Positions 28,931 to 38,074 of a DNA stretch of 64,000 bases are shown piece after piece (the stretch's first letter is position 1; every line of letters begins with the position of its first letter). The notes beneath the pieces were generated by a model. That model ran no database searches and was not told the DNA's origin. It saw nothing but the letters and a program-made list of their open reading frames with translations. The translations under genes and the position numbers were made by a program. The stretch is from Alphaproteobacteria bacterium (GTDB lineage: Bacteria; Pseudomonadota; Alphaproteobacteria; Rhizobiales; Devosiaceae): positions 1-64,000 of the forward strand of contig JAHJWO010000028.1 in NCBI GenBank assembly GCA_018828145.1. The letters are read 5' to 3'.

Positions 28931-29185
28931 ATGGCAATCAAAGACCTTACCACCGCCCAGGCCCGCCGTCCGTTCCAGCGCCGCCGCAAGACCTGCCCGT
29001 TCTCGGGCGAAGGCGCGCCAAAGATCGACTACAAGGACGTCCGCCTGCTCAGCCGCTACGTTTCCGAGCGCGGCAAGATCGTGCCGAGCCGCATCACCGC
29101 CGTTTCTGCCAAGAAGCAGCGTGAACTGGCTCAGGCGATCAAGCGGGCTCGTTTCATCGGCATCATGCCGTATGCCGTCCAGTAA
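28931..29185 (+). CDS. rpsR: 30S ribosomal protein S18
   Basis: The 84-residue S18 has [16 protein letters not shown] at the N-terminus and the conserved [19 protein letters not shown] core with [19 protein letters not shown]. It is the partner of S6 in the small-subunit platform. An AAGGACATACAGCT leader provides its ribosome binding site. Confidence 0.98.
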   Translation: MAIKDLTTAQARRPFQRRRKTCPFSGEGAPKIDYKDVRLLSRYVSERGKIVPSRITAVSAKKQRELAQAIKRARFIGIMPYAVQ

Positions 29186-29211
29186 GTTCGCTGGGCTGGC
29201 GATCTAGCGGC

Positions 29212-29272
29212 GGTTCGCTGCGCTTCCGGTGCTCACGTACTCAAGTACGCTCCGCTCCGGTTCTCGCGAACC
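29212..29272. repeat. Imperfect inverted repeat between rpsR and rplI
   Basis: Outer arms GGTTCGC (29212-29218) and GCGAACC (29266-29272) enclose an inner GTACT-CA-AGTAC dyad (29237-29248), with partly complementary C/T-rich stretches in between. Similar elements occur as dispersed intergenic repeats in related genomes. It may shape the rpsF-rpsR-rplI transcript but no ligand is suggested. Confidence 0.55.
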
Positions 29273-29419
29273 ACCACTATCTCATCCAGCCCAACGACTT
29301 CCTGATTGGCCTACCGTCTCACAACGGGGGCCGGTGCTCTTCGAGCACATCGCTGGGGTTCCGGATGGTCCGGGGCTCCTAACCGTCCACGAGGGCGGGA
29401 CAGCCAAAAGGAATCTCAA

Positions 29420-29992
29420 ATGAAAGTCATTCTCCTCGAGCGTATCGGCCGCACCGGCTCGATCGGCGATGAAGTTGCAGTCAAGGACGGCTTTGCCCGT
29501 AACTTCCTGCTGCCCCAGGGCAAGGCGCTCCGCGCCACGGAAGCCAACCGCAAGAAGTTCGAAGCCGAGCGCGCCCATATCGAAAAGCGCAACGACGATC
29601 GCAAGAACGCCGCTGCCGGCATTGCCGAAGGCCTCAACGGCCGCGAAGTCATCATCATCCGCCAGGCCGGCGAAACCGGCCAGCTCTACGGCTCGGTCGC
29701 TTCGCGCGACGTCGTGGAAGCCCTGGCCGCCGATGGTTACACCATCCAGCGGTCGCAGGTCGACCTGGCAGACCCGATCAAGTCGGTTGGCGTGCACACC
29801 GTGTCGCTGAACCTGCATGCCGAAGTTGCCGTCACGATCACCGTCAATGTCGCCCGTTCGACCGATGAAGCTGCCCGCCAGTCGGCTGGCGAAGACGTCA
29901 CCGTCACCGTCTATGAAGACGATGCGGACGGCGATTTCGCTGCCGGCCAGAAGGATGCGAAGCAGGACGACCGTTTCGACGACGAAGTCTAG
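29420..29992 (+). CDS. rplI: 50S ribosomal protein L9
   Basis: The 190-residue L9 starts [19 protein letters not shown], with the [16 protein letters not shown] rRNA-binding N-domain, a long central helix and a C-terminal domain ending in an acidic tail (about 40 residues beyond the usual 150). The upstream frame is discarded because it crosses the intergenic repeat. A strong terminator follows. Confidence 0.97.
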   Translation: MKVILLERIGRTGSIGDEVAVKDGFARNFLLPQGKALRATEANRKKFEAERAHIEKRNDDRKNAAAGIAEGLNGREVIIIRQAGETGQLYGSVASRDVVEALAADGYTIQRSQVDLADPIKSVGVHTVSLNLHAEVAVTITVNVARSTDEAARQSAGEDVTVTVYEDDADGDFAAGQKDAKQDDRFDDEV

Positions 29993-30011
29993 TTTCAACG
30001 CAAACTGATCG

Positions 30012-30040
30012 AAGGCCGGGCCAGGTGCCCGGCCTTTTTT
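30012..30040 (+). terminator. Intrinsic terminator after rplI
   Basis: AGGCCGGGC (30013-30021) pairs with GCCCGGCCT (30027-30035) around a five-base loop, followed by TTTTTT, 20 bases past the rplI stop. Confidence 0.92.
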
Positions 30041-30145
30041 GTTGCCCAAACGTCCCGCCGGAGCGATTTGCCCGTTGGGGCGACTCGATGCGCGTGCCAT
30101 TCTGTGGCCTTGCTCCCGTGCAAGTCATCATGGGCATAATCCCCG

Positions 30146-30163
30146 TTGTCCACAGTGTTCACA
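30146..30163 (+). promoter_or_regulatory. Possible DnaA-box pair upstream of dnaB
   Basis: TTGTCCACA (30146-30154) differs from the DnaA box TTATCCACA by one base, and TGTTCACA (30156-30163) follows at once. They lie about 100 bases before dnaB. DnaA-linked control of dnaB would make sense, but two short degenerate words can arise by chance. Confidence 0.3.
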
Positions 30164-30260
30164 GCCCGTCGTTACGGCGCATTAACCAGCACTTCGATAG
30201 GCCAAGACTCTGGCCCGCATCGCGTGGTTAAGAAAGGTTAACGTTTCCTCCCGAGGCACC

Positions 30261-31748
30261 ATGGCAGAGATCGCGCGGCTCCACCCGGCCGAAGACAAGT
30301 CCTTTCGTCTGGCACCCCACAATGTGGAGGCCGAGCAGGCATTGCTGGGCGCGATCCTGCTGAACAATGACGCCTTCTATCGGGTCTCGGACTTTCTCGA
30401 GCCGGTGCATTTCTACGAGCCGGTGCACCGCGACATCTACGAGATCGCCGGCAAGATCATCCGCGCCGGCAAGTCTGCCGACCCCACCACGATCAAGACC
30501 CACCTGCCCGAGCAGCTGCTGCCCGACGTGACGATGGCGCAGTATCTCGCCAAGCTCGCCGCGGAAGCGACCACCGTGCTCAACGCCGCCGATTACGGGC
30601 AGGCGATCTATGACACGGCGATTCGCCGGAACCTGATCCTGGTCGGCGAGGAGATGGTGGCCGTTGCCTATGATGGCAGCGACGTCGAGATGACGCCGAA
30701 CAGGCAAATCGAGAAGGTGGAAGGCGAGCTGTTCCAGCTGGCCGAAAAGGGCCGCTATGACGGCGGCTTCCAGAACTTTTCCAGCGCGCTCAGCGCCTCG
30801 ATCCAGATGGCGGGCGAAGCCTATCAGCGCGACGGGGGCCTGTCGGGCATTGCCACGGGGCTCGACGACCTCGACCGGCAGATGGGCGGTTTGCAGGGCT
30901 CGGACCTGATCGTGCTGGCCGGACGTCCCGCCATGGGCAAGACCTCGCTGGCCACCAATATCGCCTTCAACGTCGCCAAGGCCTGGAAGGGCGAGATCAC
31001 CCCGGACGGGCACCAGAAGACCACCAATGGCGGCGTGGTGGGTTTCTTCAGCCTCGAAATGAGTTCCGAGCAGCTCGCCACCCGTATCCTGGCCGAGCAG
31101 GCCGAGATTTCCTCATCCGACATCCGTCGCGGCCGCATCCATGACAGCCAGTTTTCCAAGCTGGTGGATGTGTCCAACATGATGAGCAAGCTGCCGCTCT
31201 ATATCGACGACACCGGTGGCATCAGCGTGGCGCAGCTGGCGGCGCGTGCCCGCCGGCTGAAGCGGCAGAAGGGGCTCGATTTCCTTGTCATCGACTACCT
31301 GCAACTGCTGAGCGGCTCGTCCAAGGCGTCGAGCCAGAACCGCGTGCAGGAACTGACCGAGATCACGACGACGCTCAAGGCACTGGCCAAGGAACTGGAA
31401 GTGCCGATCGTGGCGCTGTCCCAGCTGTCGCGTCAGGTGGAATCGCGCGATGACAAGCATCCGCAACTGGCGGATTTGCGCGAATCGGGCTCTATCGAGC
31501 AGGACGCCGACGTGGTGCTGTTCGTTTACCGCGAAGAGTACTATCTCAAGAACAAGGAGCCCAAAGAGGGCACGCCAGAGCATATGACCTGGCAGGGGGA
31601 AATGGAAAAGGTGCACGGCAAGGCCGAAGTCATCATCGCCAAGCAGCGCCACGGCCCCACCGGCACGGTGCAGCTCAGCTTCGAGGCGCAGTTCACGCGC
31701 TTCGGCAATCTGGCACGCGCCGATTACCTCCCCGAGCGCATGGAATAG
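30261..31748 (+). CDS. dnaB: Replicative DNA helicase
   Basis: The 495-residue hexameric helicase unwinds the fork ahead of DNA polymerase III. The N-terminal helicase-interaction domain begins PHNVEAEQALLGAILLNNDA. The RecA-like motor contains GRPAMGKTSLATNIA, GFFSLEMSSEQLATR and FLVIDYLQLLSG, followed by QLSRQVESR, the last arginine being the finger region. There is no intein or insertion. The order dnaB-alr-radA is the usual one in the order. It starts 220 bases after the rplI terminator. Confidence 0.97.
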   Translation: MAEIARLHPAEDKSFRLAPHNVEAEQALLGAILLNNDAFYRVSDFLEPVHFYEPVHRDIYEIAGKIIRAGKSADPTTIKTHLPEQLLPDVTMAQYLAKLAAEATTVLNAADYGQAIYDTAIRRNLILVGEEMVAVAYDGSDVEMTPNRQIEKVEGELFQLAEKGRYDGGFQNFSSALSASIQMAGEAYQRDGGLSGIATGLDDLDRQMGGLQGSDLIVLAGRPAMGKTSLATNIAFNVAKAWKGEITPDGHQKTTNGGVVGFFSLEMSSEQLATRILAEQAEISSSDIRRGRIHDSQFSKLVDVSNMMSKLPLYIDDTGGISVAQLAARARRLKRQKGLDFLVIDYLQLLSGSSKASSQNRVQELTEITTTLKALAKELEVPIVALSQLSRQVESRDDKHPQLADLRESGSIEQDADVVLFVYREEYYLKNKEPKEGTPEHMTWQGEMEKVHGKAEVIIAKQRHGPTGTVQLSFEAQFTRFGNLARADYLPERME

Positions 31749-31750
31749 GC

Positions 31751-32878
31751 ATGGCGCTGACGTCGGGCCTCGGGGGGCAACTCAGCATCGATCTCGGGGC
31801 ACTGGCCCGGAACTGGCGGGCACTGGACAAGGTGAGCGCGGGCGCGCTGACGGGCGCCGTGGTCAAGGCCGACGCCTATGGCACTGGCATCACCATGGCC
31901 AGCAAGGCGCTGCATGCCGCCGGTGCGCGGTTCTTCTTTGCAGCGACGCCCGACGAGGGCATGGCGGTGCGCGCCGCGGTGCCGGATGCGCATATCTTCG
32001 TGCTGAACGGCCTCTATCCCGGCGCAGCGAACCTTTATATCCGGCAGAACCTGATGCCGATCATCTCCTCGATGGCGATGCTCGAGGAATGGCTGGCCAA
32101 GTGCCTGGAGCGCAACGAGGCATACCCATCGGCCTTCCACTTCGATACCGGCATGAACCGCTTCGGCTTCCGCCTCAACGAGGCGAGCCTGGTGCGTGAC
32201 CGGATCCAGACGCTGGGCTATGCGCCGCAGATGGTGATGAGCCACCTGGCCTGCGCCGACCAGCCCAACCATGAGAAAAACCGCACGCAGCTGGCGCTGT
32301 TCGGCTCGGTGATGAACCAGTTTCCGGGCGTGCCGGCCTCCCTGGCCAATTCGGCCGGGCTGATGACCGGGCGGGACTATCACTTCCAGATGGTGCGGCC
32401 GGGCATCGCCCTCTATGGCGGGCGGGCGGTCAATGGCCGCAAGAACCCGATGGCGCCCGTGGTGACCCTGCATGTGCCGATCCTGCAGGTGAAGGAAGCG
32501 CGTACCGGAGAGACCGTGGGCTATGGGGCGACCTATTCCCTCTCCCGCGACAGCCGGCTGGCGATCATCGGCCATGGCTATGCCGACGGCTTCTTCCGCT
32601 CCCTGTCCGGCAACAATATGCGGCCGGGCGGCAAGGTGGCGATTCGCGGCAAGCTCTGCCCGGTGATCGGGCGAGTCTCGATGGACCAGATCACCGTGGA
32701 TATCACCGAGTTGGGAACGGACATTCCGAGCCCCGGCGAGGGCGCGGAAGTGCTCGGCAACCTGATCGGGGTGGACGACCAGGCGGATGCCGCCGGCACG
32801 ATCGGCTACGAGGTGCTGACCTCGCTCAAGGGTCGCTACAGCCGCAACTATATCGGCGATGGCAATCTGCCGGCGTAG
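31751..32878 (+). CDS. alr: Alanine racemase
   Basis: The 375-residue PLP enzyme makes D-alanine for peptidoglycan. The PLP lysine is in VVKADAYGTG (Lys39), the C-terminal catalytic tyrosine lies in ETVGYGATYSL, and the loop HGYADGFFRSLSG is typical of alphaproteobacterial Alr. It starts two bases after the dnaB stop and is presumably co-transcribed. Confidence 0.96.
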   Translation: MALTSGLGGQLSIDLGALARNWRALDKVSAGALTGAVVKADAYGTGITMASKALHAAGARFFFAATPDEGMAVRAAVPDAHIFVLNGLYPGAANLYIRQNLMPIISSMAMLEEWLAKCLERNEAYPSAFHFDTGMNRFGFRLNEASLVRDRIQTLGYAPQMVMSHLACADQPNHEKNRTQLALFGSVMNQFPGVPASLANSAGLMTGRDYHFQMVRPGIALYGGRAVNGRKNPMAPVVTLHVPILQVKEARTGETVGYGATYSLSRDSRLAIIGHGYADGFFRSLSGNNMRPGGKVAIRGKLCPVIGRVSMDQITVDITELGTDIPSPGEGAEVLGNLIGVDDQADAAGTIGYEVLTSLKGRYSRNYIGDGNLPA

Positions 32879-32955
32879 GTCTCCGCAAGTTCCTGATTTG
32901 TTCTTGCCTGTCAGCGCCAAGTGGGGTATCGAACTGGCAGTTGAAGAGGCGGTGA

Positions 32956-33504
32956 ATGAGCGTCTTTATCGTCCTTTTGCGGGCCATCGGACCGGTGACG
33001 CACAAGGTCATGTCGATGGCGCAGTGGCGGGAGGCCGTCGCCGCTGATGGCTTCGAGGCGCCCGAAACCTACGTGGCGACTGGCAACATGATCGTGGCGG
33101 GCGATGGCACGCCGGCAGCGGTGACCAGGCGCATGGACCGCATCGTGCACGCGCTGGGCCTGGGGCCCGGCAACAAGGCGGTGGTGCGCTTGCCGGGGCA
33201 ATTGCGCACACTGCTGCGCGCCAACCCCTTTCCCGAAGCGGCGCTTGAGCGACCCAGCGAGATCGGCGTCTACTTCTTTGCCGGCGCCGAGCCCGACTTC
33301 GCCTGGACCGGCGACTATCGGGGGCCAGAACGCATCCATGTCGAGGGGCGGCACCTGATCGTCGATTATGACGGGCGCGGATCAAGCTCGCGCCTGCCGG
33401 GCATCATCGAGAAGAAATCGGGCCTGGTGACGGCCCGCAACTGGAACACGCTGCGCGGGCTGGTCGAGCGGGCTGCCGCATACAAGCCTTCAGGCAACAC
33501 TTAA
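32956..33504 (+). CDS. DUF1697 family protein
   Basis: The 182-residue protein is of the DUF1697 family (MSVFIVLLRAIGPVTHKVMSM; ATGNMIVAGDGTPA; LRANPFPEAAL; KKSGLVTARNWNTLRGLVE). Members occur widely as single genes of unknown function; the C-terminal TARNWNT is the most conserved part. It lies between alr and radA in the same direction, an insertion relative to the usual order. RBS-like AGAGGCGGTGA precedes the ATG. Confidence 0.9.
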   Translation: MSVFIVLLRAIGPVTHKVMSMAQWREAVAADGFEAPETYVATGNMIVAGDGTPAAVTRRMDRIVHALGLGPGNKAVVRLPGQLRTLLRANPFPEAALERPSEIGVYFFAGAEPDFAWTGDYRGPERIHVEGRHLIVDYDGRGSSSRLPGIIEKKSGLVTARNWNTLRGLVERAAAYKPSGNT

Positions 33505-33513
33505 GGAATCGTC

Positions 33514-34914
33514 TTGGCCAAATCGCGTTCTTCCTTCGTCTGCCAGAGCTGCGGCGCCGTCTCCACGCGCTGGCAGGGGCGGTGCGATGCCTGCGGCGAG
33601 TGGAACACCATTGTCGAGGAAATCACCGATAGCGGCGTCGGCGCCGGGCCGAAATCGGCCAAGGCCAATGGGCGGCCAGCCAATCTGGTACCGCTGTCGG
33701 GTGAGACCGAAAGCGCGGCGCGCGTCGTCACGGGCCTGGCAGAACTCGACCGGGTGACCGGTGGCGGCTTCGTGATGGGATCGGCCCTGCTGGTGGGTGG
33801 GGACCCCGGCATCGGCAAATCGACGCTTTTGTTGCAGGCCGCAGCGGCGCTGGCCAACCAGGGACGGCGCGTCGTCTATGTTTCAGGCGAGGAGGCGGTG
33901 GCACAGGTGCGCCTGCGGGCACAGCGGCTCGGCCTGGGCGAGGCCAATGTGCTGCTGGCCGCCGAGACCAATGTCGAGATCATCCTGGCGACGCTGGAAA
34001 GCGGCCCTGCCCCCGACCTCGTCATCATCGATTCGATCCAGACCCTGTGGACCGACCGCGTCGACAGCGCGCCGGGCACGGTGACCCAGGTGCGCACTTC
34101 GGCGCAGGCGTTGACGCGCTTTGCCAAGAAGAGCGGCGCGGCAGTGGTGCTGGTCGGGCACGTGACCAAGGACGGGCAGATTGCCGGCCCACGCGTGGTC
34201 GAGCACATGGTCGACGCCGTGCTCTATTTCGAGGGCGATACCAGCCACACCTTCCGCATCCTGCGCGGGGTTAAGAACCGCTATGGCGCGACCGACGAGA
34301 TCGGCGTTTTCGCCATGACGGAACTGGGGCTGGAGCAGGTGGCCAATCCGTCGGCACTGTTCCTCGATCAGCGCGACGAGGGCGCGGCGGGGTCGGCGGT
34401 GTTTGCCGGCATGGAGGGGACGCGGCCCATCCTGATCGAAATCCAGGCGCTGGTGGCGCCCTCCCCGCTGGGCACGCCGCGCCGGGCCGTGGTGGGCTGG
34501 GATTCCTCGCGCCTTTCCATGGTGCTGGCGGTGCTCGAGACGCGCTGCGGCGTGCGGATCGGGGCGAACGACATCTATCTCAACGTGGCCGGGGGCCTCA
34601 AGATCAACGAGCCGGCGGCGGACCTGGCGGTGGCGGCAGCGCTGATTTCCTCGCTGACGAGTTCGCCGCTGCCGTCGGATTCGGTTTATTTCGGCGAAAT
34701 CTCGCTGGCGGGCGGGGTGCGGCCGGTGGTGCACGGGTCACTGCGGCTACGCGAGGCGCAGAAGCTGGGGTTCAAGTCGGTCTCGACCGGCCGGCTGAGC
34801 AATGCCGACCGCAATTCCGGGCTGGACGTGTCCGAATTCACCGCCCTGTCGGAACTGGTGGGGCGCATTGCCGCCAATGGCAAGCCGCGCGAGCCCGAGC
34901 GCGACGAGTGGTAG
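33514..34914 (+). CDS. radA: DNA repair protein RadA
   Basis: The 466-residue RadA/Sms is a branch-migration factor in recombination. Features in order: an N-terminal four-cysteine zinc finger (FVCQSCG ... GRCDACGEW), Walker A GGDPGIGKSTLLLQA, the KNRYG motif in GVKNRYGATDEIGVF, and a C-terminal Lon-protease-like domain. The start codon is TTG at 33514, with AAGGA seven bases upstream; no ATG is nearer to the zinc finger. Confidence 0.96.
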   Translation: MAKSRSSFVCQSCGAVSTRWQGRCDACGEWNTIVEEITDSGVGAGPKSAKANGRPANLVPLSGETESAARVVTGLAELDRVTGGGFVMGSALLVGGDPGIGKSTLLLQAAAALANQGRRVVYVSGEEAVAQVRLRAQRLGLGEANVLLAAETNVEIILATLESGPAPDLVIIDSIQTLWTDRVDSAPGTVTQVRTSAQALTRFAKKSGAAVVLVGHVTKDGQIAGPRVVEHMVDAVLYFEGDTSHTFRILRGVKNRYGATDEIGVFAMTELGLEQVANPSALFLDQRDEGAAGSAVFAGMEGTRPILIEIQALVAPSPLGTPRRAVVGWDSSRLSMVLAVLETRCGVRIGANDIYLNVAGGLKINEPAADLAVAAALISSLTSSPLPSDSVYFGEISLAGGVRPVVHGSLRLREAQKLGFKSVSTGRLSNADRNSGLDVSEFTALSELVGRIAANGKPREPERDEW

Positions 34915-35045
34915 GGCGGCGACACCGCATCCGCTTTTCGGGGAGATCGCGCGCGCGGATGCCCGGCACCCTTGGCATGGCGACACAAAGCGGCTAAACG
35001 AAGCGCCACAATGCCGGGGCGGCAACTGGAGCTAAGCGAAGACAT

Positions 35046-35666
35046 ATGCTGACAGCGTTCGACGTTGGTGTGGGTGTGCTGGTGCTGATTTCGGCAATCC
35101 TGGCGACCGCGCGCGGTTTGACCCGCGAAGTGCTCTCCCTGGCGACCTGGGCCGGCTCGGCCGCCATCGCCATCTATATGTGGCAGTATCACCCCGAAAT
35201 CGCGCGGCAGTATATCGCCGAGGCCATCGTGGCCGATATCGCGACCGTGGTCGTGACTTTCATCGTCGCGCTGATCGTGCTGCACCTGTTGACCATGCGC
35301 ATCGCCGATTTCGTCGTCGACAGCCGCGTCGGACCGATCGACCGGACGCTGGGCTTCGTTTTCGGCGTGCTGCGCGGCGTGCTGATCGCCATTGTCATCA
35401 CCATTTTCGGCACCTGGCTGCTGCCCAACAACCTGCCGGCCTGGGCTGCGGAATCGCAATCGCTGCCGCATCTGCGCAATATGGGCCAGACGCTGATCTC
35501 GCTGCTGCCGGAAGGTCTCGAGCAGCAGGTCACCGACATGTTGCAGGGTGGCACGGGCCTGACCGATGACCCCGAAGCGCCGGCCGCACCGGTCGACGAA
35601 GGCACGGATGCGACCGAAGACAATACGGTCGAGCCGGCCACAGCACCCGCAACGCCGCAGGTCTGA
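35046..35666 (+). CDS. cvpA: CvpA family protein
   Basis: The 206-residue inner-membrane protein has four hydrophobic segments in its first 150 residues (MLTAFDVGVGVLVLISAILA; RGLTREVLSLATWAGSAA). The C-terminal tail is Asp/Glu/Ala/Pro-rich and probably periplasmic or cytosolic and disordered. CvpA homologues, named for colicin V production, often precede purF, as here; their molecular role is still unclear. Confidence 0.92.
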   Translation: MLTAFDVGVGVLVLISAILATARGLTREVLSLATWAGSAAIAIYMWQYHPEIARQYIAEAIVADIATVVVTFIVALIVLHLLTMRIADFVVDSRVGPIDRTLGFVFGVLRGVLIAIVITIFGTWLLPNNLPAWAAESQSLPHLRNMGQTLISLLPEGLEQQVTDMLQGGTGLTDDPEAPAAPVDEGTDATEDNTVEPATAPATPQV

Positions 35667-35818
35667 TCATAATCGGGTGAGCGCGCCGCGCTCGCCACAA
35701 CCCTGACCGTCTTGCGAGGCAATGGTCCGGGTGAGCAAAATGGGCTATTGCGTGGGGACTGCCCGCCCCTCCTGGCCCGGCCGCGCATGGCGGCACGCAG
35801 TCCCAGGGCAGCATTGGC

Positions 35819-37321
35819 ATGGAGACCCCGGTGAACCATCCGAGCGACGACAGTTTCAGTCTTGATGGCGACACGCTGCATGAAGAGTGCGGCGTGTTTG
35901 GCATTTTGGGGCATAGCGATGCCGCGACGCTGACGGCGCTGGGGCTGCATGCCCTGCAGCATCGCGGCCAGGAAGCAGCCGGCATCGTCAGCTTCGACGG
36001 ACGACAGTTCTTTACCGAAAAGCGCATGGGCCTGGTGGGCGACCACTATACGGACCCGGCTCTGCTGGCCAAGCTGCCCGGTTCGATGGCCATGGGCCAT
36101 ACGCGCTATTCCACCACTGGCGAGGTGGCGCTGCGCAATGTGCAGCCGCTGTTTGCCGAGCTGGAAGATGGCGGCATCGCCATTGCGCATAATGGCAATT
36201 TCACCAATGGACTGACGCTGCGCCGGCAGATCATCGCGACCGGTGCCATCTGCCAGTCCACCTCGGACACGGAAGTCGTGCTGCACCTGGTGGCGCGTTC
36301 GCGGCACAGCTCGACCACCGATCGCTTCATCGACGCCATCCGCCAGATGGAAGGCGGCTATGCCATGCTGGCAATGACGCGCACCAAGCTGATTGCAGCG
36401 CGCGACCCGATCGGCATAAGGCCGCTGGTGATGGGTGAGCTCAACGGCAAGCCGATCTTCTGCTCGGAAACCTGTGCGCTCGACATCATCGGGGCCAAGT
36501 ATATCCGCGACGTGGAAAACGGCGAGGTCGTGATCTGCGAAGTGCAGCCGGATGGCTCGATCAGCATCGAGGCGCGCAAGGCGGCGCGACCGGCGCCGGA
36601 GCGGCCATGCCTGTTCGAATATGTCTATTTTGCCCGCCCCGACTCGATCGTGGCCGGGCGCAGCGTCTATTCGGCGCGCAAGCGCATGGGCATCAACCTG
36701 GCCAAGGAAGCCCCTGTCGAAGCCGATGTGGTGGTGCCGGTGCCCGATGGCGGCACGCCGGCGGCCATCGGCTTTGCGCAGGCCAGCGGCATTCCATTCG
36801 AGCTCGGCATCATCCGCAACCACTATGTCGGCCGCACCTTCATCGAGCCGACGCAGTCGATCCGCGCCTTTGGCGTCAAGCTCAAGCATTCGGCCAATCG
36901 CGCCGAGATCGCGGGCAAGCGGGTCGTGCTGATCGACGATTCCATTGTGCGGGGCACGACCTCGGTCAAGATCGTGCAGATGATGCGCGAGGCGGGCGCC
37001 ACGGAGGTCCATATCCGCGTCGCCAGCCCGATGATCTATTTCTCGGACTACTACGGCATCGACACGCCGGACCCGGAGAAGCTGCTGGCCAACCAGCATG
37101 AGAGCCTGGAATCGATGTGCAAGTTCATCGGCGCAGATTCGCTGGCTTTCCTGTCCATCGACGGGCTCTATGACGCGGTGGGCGGCGAGAAGCGCAATCC
37201 CAAGGCGCCGCAGTTCACCGACCATTATTTCACGGGCGACTATCCGACGCAGTTGACCGATCTCAACGGCCGCTCCAAGAACGAACCGAAACAAATCTCC
37301 CTGCTCAAAGAGGCTGGTTAA
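35819..37321 (+). CDS. purF: Amidophosphoribosyltransferase
   Basis: The 500-residue PurF makes phosphoribosylamine, the first step of purine synthesis. After a short propeptide, CGVFGILGH supplies the N-terminal nucleophile cysteine (after processing). NTN-hydrolase blocks HRGQEAAGI and GHTRYSTTGE and the PRPP site VVLIDDSIVRGTTS are present. In the C-terminal region PQFTDHYFTGDYPTQL, the family's CxxC-like iron-sulfur ligands of B. subtilis-type PurF are replaced by Asp/His/Tyr, so a cluster is probably absent. It ends in a TAATG overlap with the SDR gene. Confidence 0.96.
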   Translation: METPVNHPSDDSFSLDGDTLHEECGVFGILGHSDAATLTALGLHALQHRGQEAAGIVSFDGRQFFTEKRMGLVGDHYTDPALLAKLPGSMAMGHTRYSTTGEVALRNVQPLFAELEDGGIAIAHNGNFTNGLTLRRQIIATGAICQSTSDTEVVLHLVARSRHSSTTDRFIDAIRQMEGGYAMLAMTRTKLIAARDPIGIRPLVMGELNGKPIFCSETCALDIIGAKYIRDVENGEVVICEVQPDGSISIEARKAARPAPERPCLFEYVYFARPDSIVAGRSVYSARKRMGINLAKEAPVEADVVVPVPDGGTPAAIGFAQASGIPFELGIIRNHYVGRTFIEPTQSIRAFGVKLKHSANRAEIAGKRVVLIDDSIVRGTTSVKIVQMMREAGATEVHIRVASPMIYFSDYYGIDTPDPEKLLANQHESLESMCKFIGADSLAFLSIDGLYDAVGGEKRNPKAPQFTDHYFTGDYPTQLTDLNGRSKNEPKQISLLKEAG

Positions 37322-38070
37322 TGGCTGGAACACAGGACCGGACCGGTCAAGATCTGGCCGGCAAGGTCGTCCTCGTCACCGGTGCATCGCGCGGCATCGG
37401 CTATGCGGCCGCCATCGAGGCGGCGCGCCGGGGTGCCCATGTGGTCGCCGTCGCCCGCACCGTGGGTGGGCTCGAGGAACTGGATGACGAAATCCAGGAT
37501 CTGGGATCGGCAGCAACGCTGGTGCCGCTCGACCTGCGCGATGGCGATGCCATCGACCGGCTGGGCGCGGCGATCTTCGAGCGCTGGGGTGCGCTGGACG
37601 GGCTGGTGGCCAATGCGGGGCAGCTGGGCGTGCTCAGTCCCCTGCCCCATGTGAAGCCGGAAGACTTCGACAAGGTGATGGCGGTCAATGTCACCGCCAA
37701 TTATCGCCTGCTGCGCGCGACCGACCTGCTGCTGCGGCAATCTACAGCGGGCCGGGCCGTGTTCGTCTCCTCATCCGCGTCGCGGTCGGCCAAGCCCTTC
37801 TGGGGGCTCTATGCTGCCAGCAAGGCGGCGCTGGACGCGCTGGTGAAGTCGTATGCCGGGGAAGTGGCGCAGACCAAGGTGCGCGTCAACGCCTTCTATC
37901 CCGGTGCGGTGCGCACGGCGATGCGCGCCAAGGCCATGCCGGGCGAGGACCCCGAGACCCTGCCCAAGCCGGCCGATATAGCGCCCAAGCTCATCGACAT
38001 GCTCAGCCCCTCGCTGAAGGAGAACGGCAAGCTGTTCGACGTCGTCACAGGCGCGTTCGAGGATATCTAG
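37321..38070 (+). CDS. SDR family oxidoreductase
   Basis: The 249-residue short-chain dehydrogenase has the cofactor motif TGASRGIGYA, VANAGQLG, the catalytic serine region FVSSSASRSA and YAASKAALDAL. The early TGASRGIG with Arg suggests NADP(H) use. Its start shares a base with the purF stop (TAATG), so it is translationally coupled to purF. The same purF-SDR pairing is common in Rhizobiales, but the substrate is not known. Confidence 0.92.
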   Translation: MAGTQDRTGQDLAGKVVLVTGASRGIGYAAAIEAARRGAHVVAVARTVGGLEELDDEIQDLGSAATLVPLDLRDGDAIDRLGAAIFERWGALDGLVANAGQLGVLSPLPHVKPEDFDKVMAVNVTANYRLLRATDLLLRQSTAGRAVFVSSSASRSAKPFWGLYAASKAALDALVKSYAGEVAQTKVRVNAFYPGAVRTAMRAKAMPGEDPETLPKPADIAPKLIDMLSPSLKENGKLFDVVTGAFEDI

Positions 38071-38074
38071 AGGA

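Noticed and set aside
35189..37333. Minus-strand open frame of 714 codons opposite cvpA and purF
   Set aside because: Shadow of purF and cvpA with no motifs.
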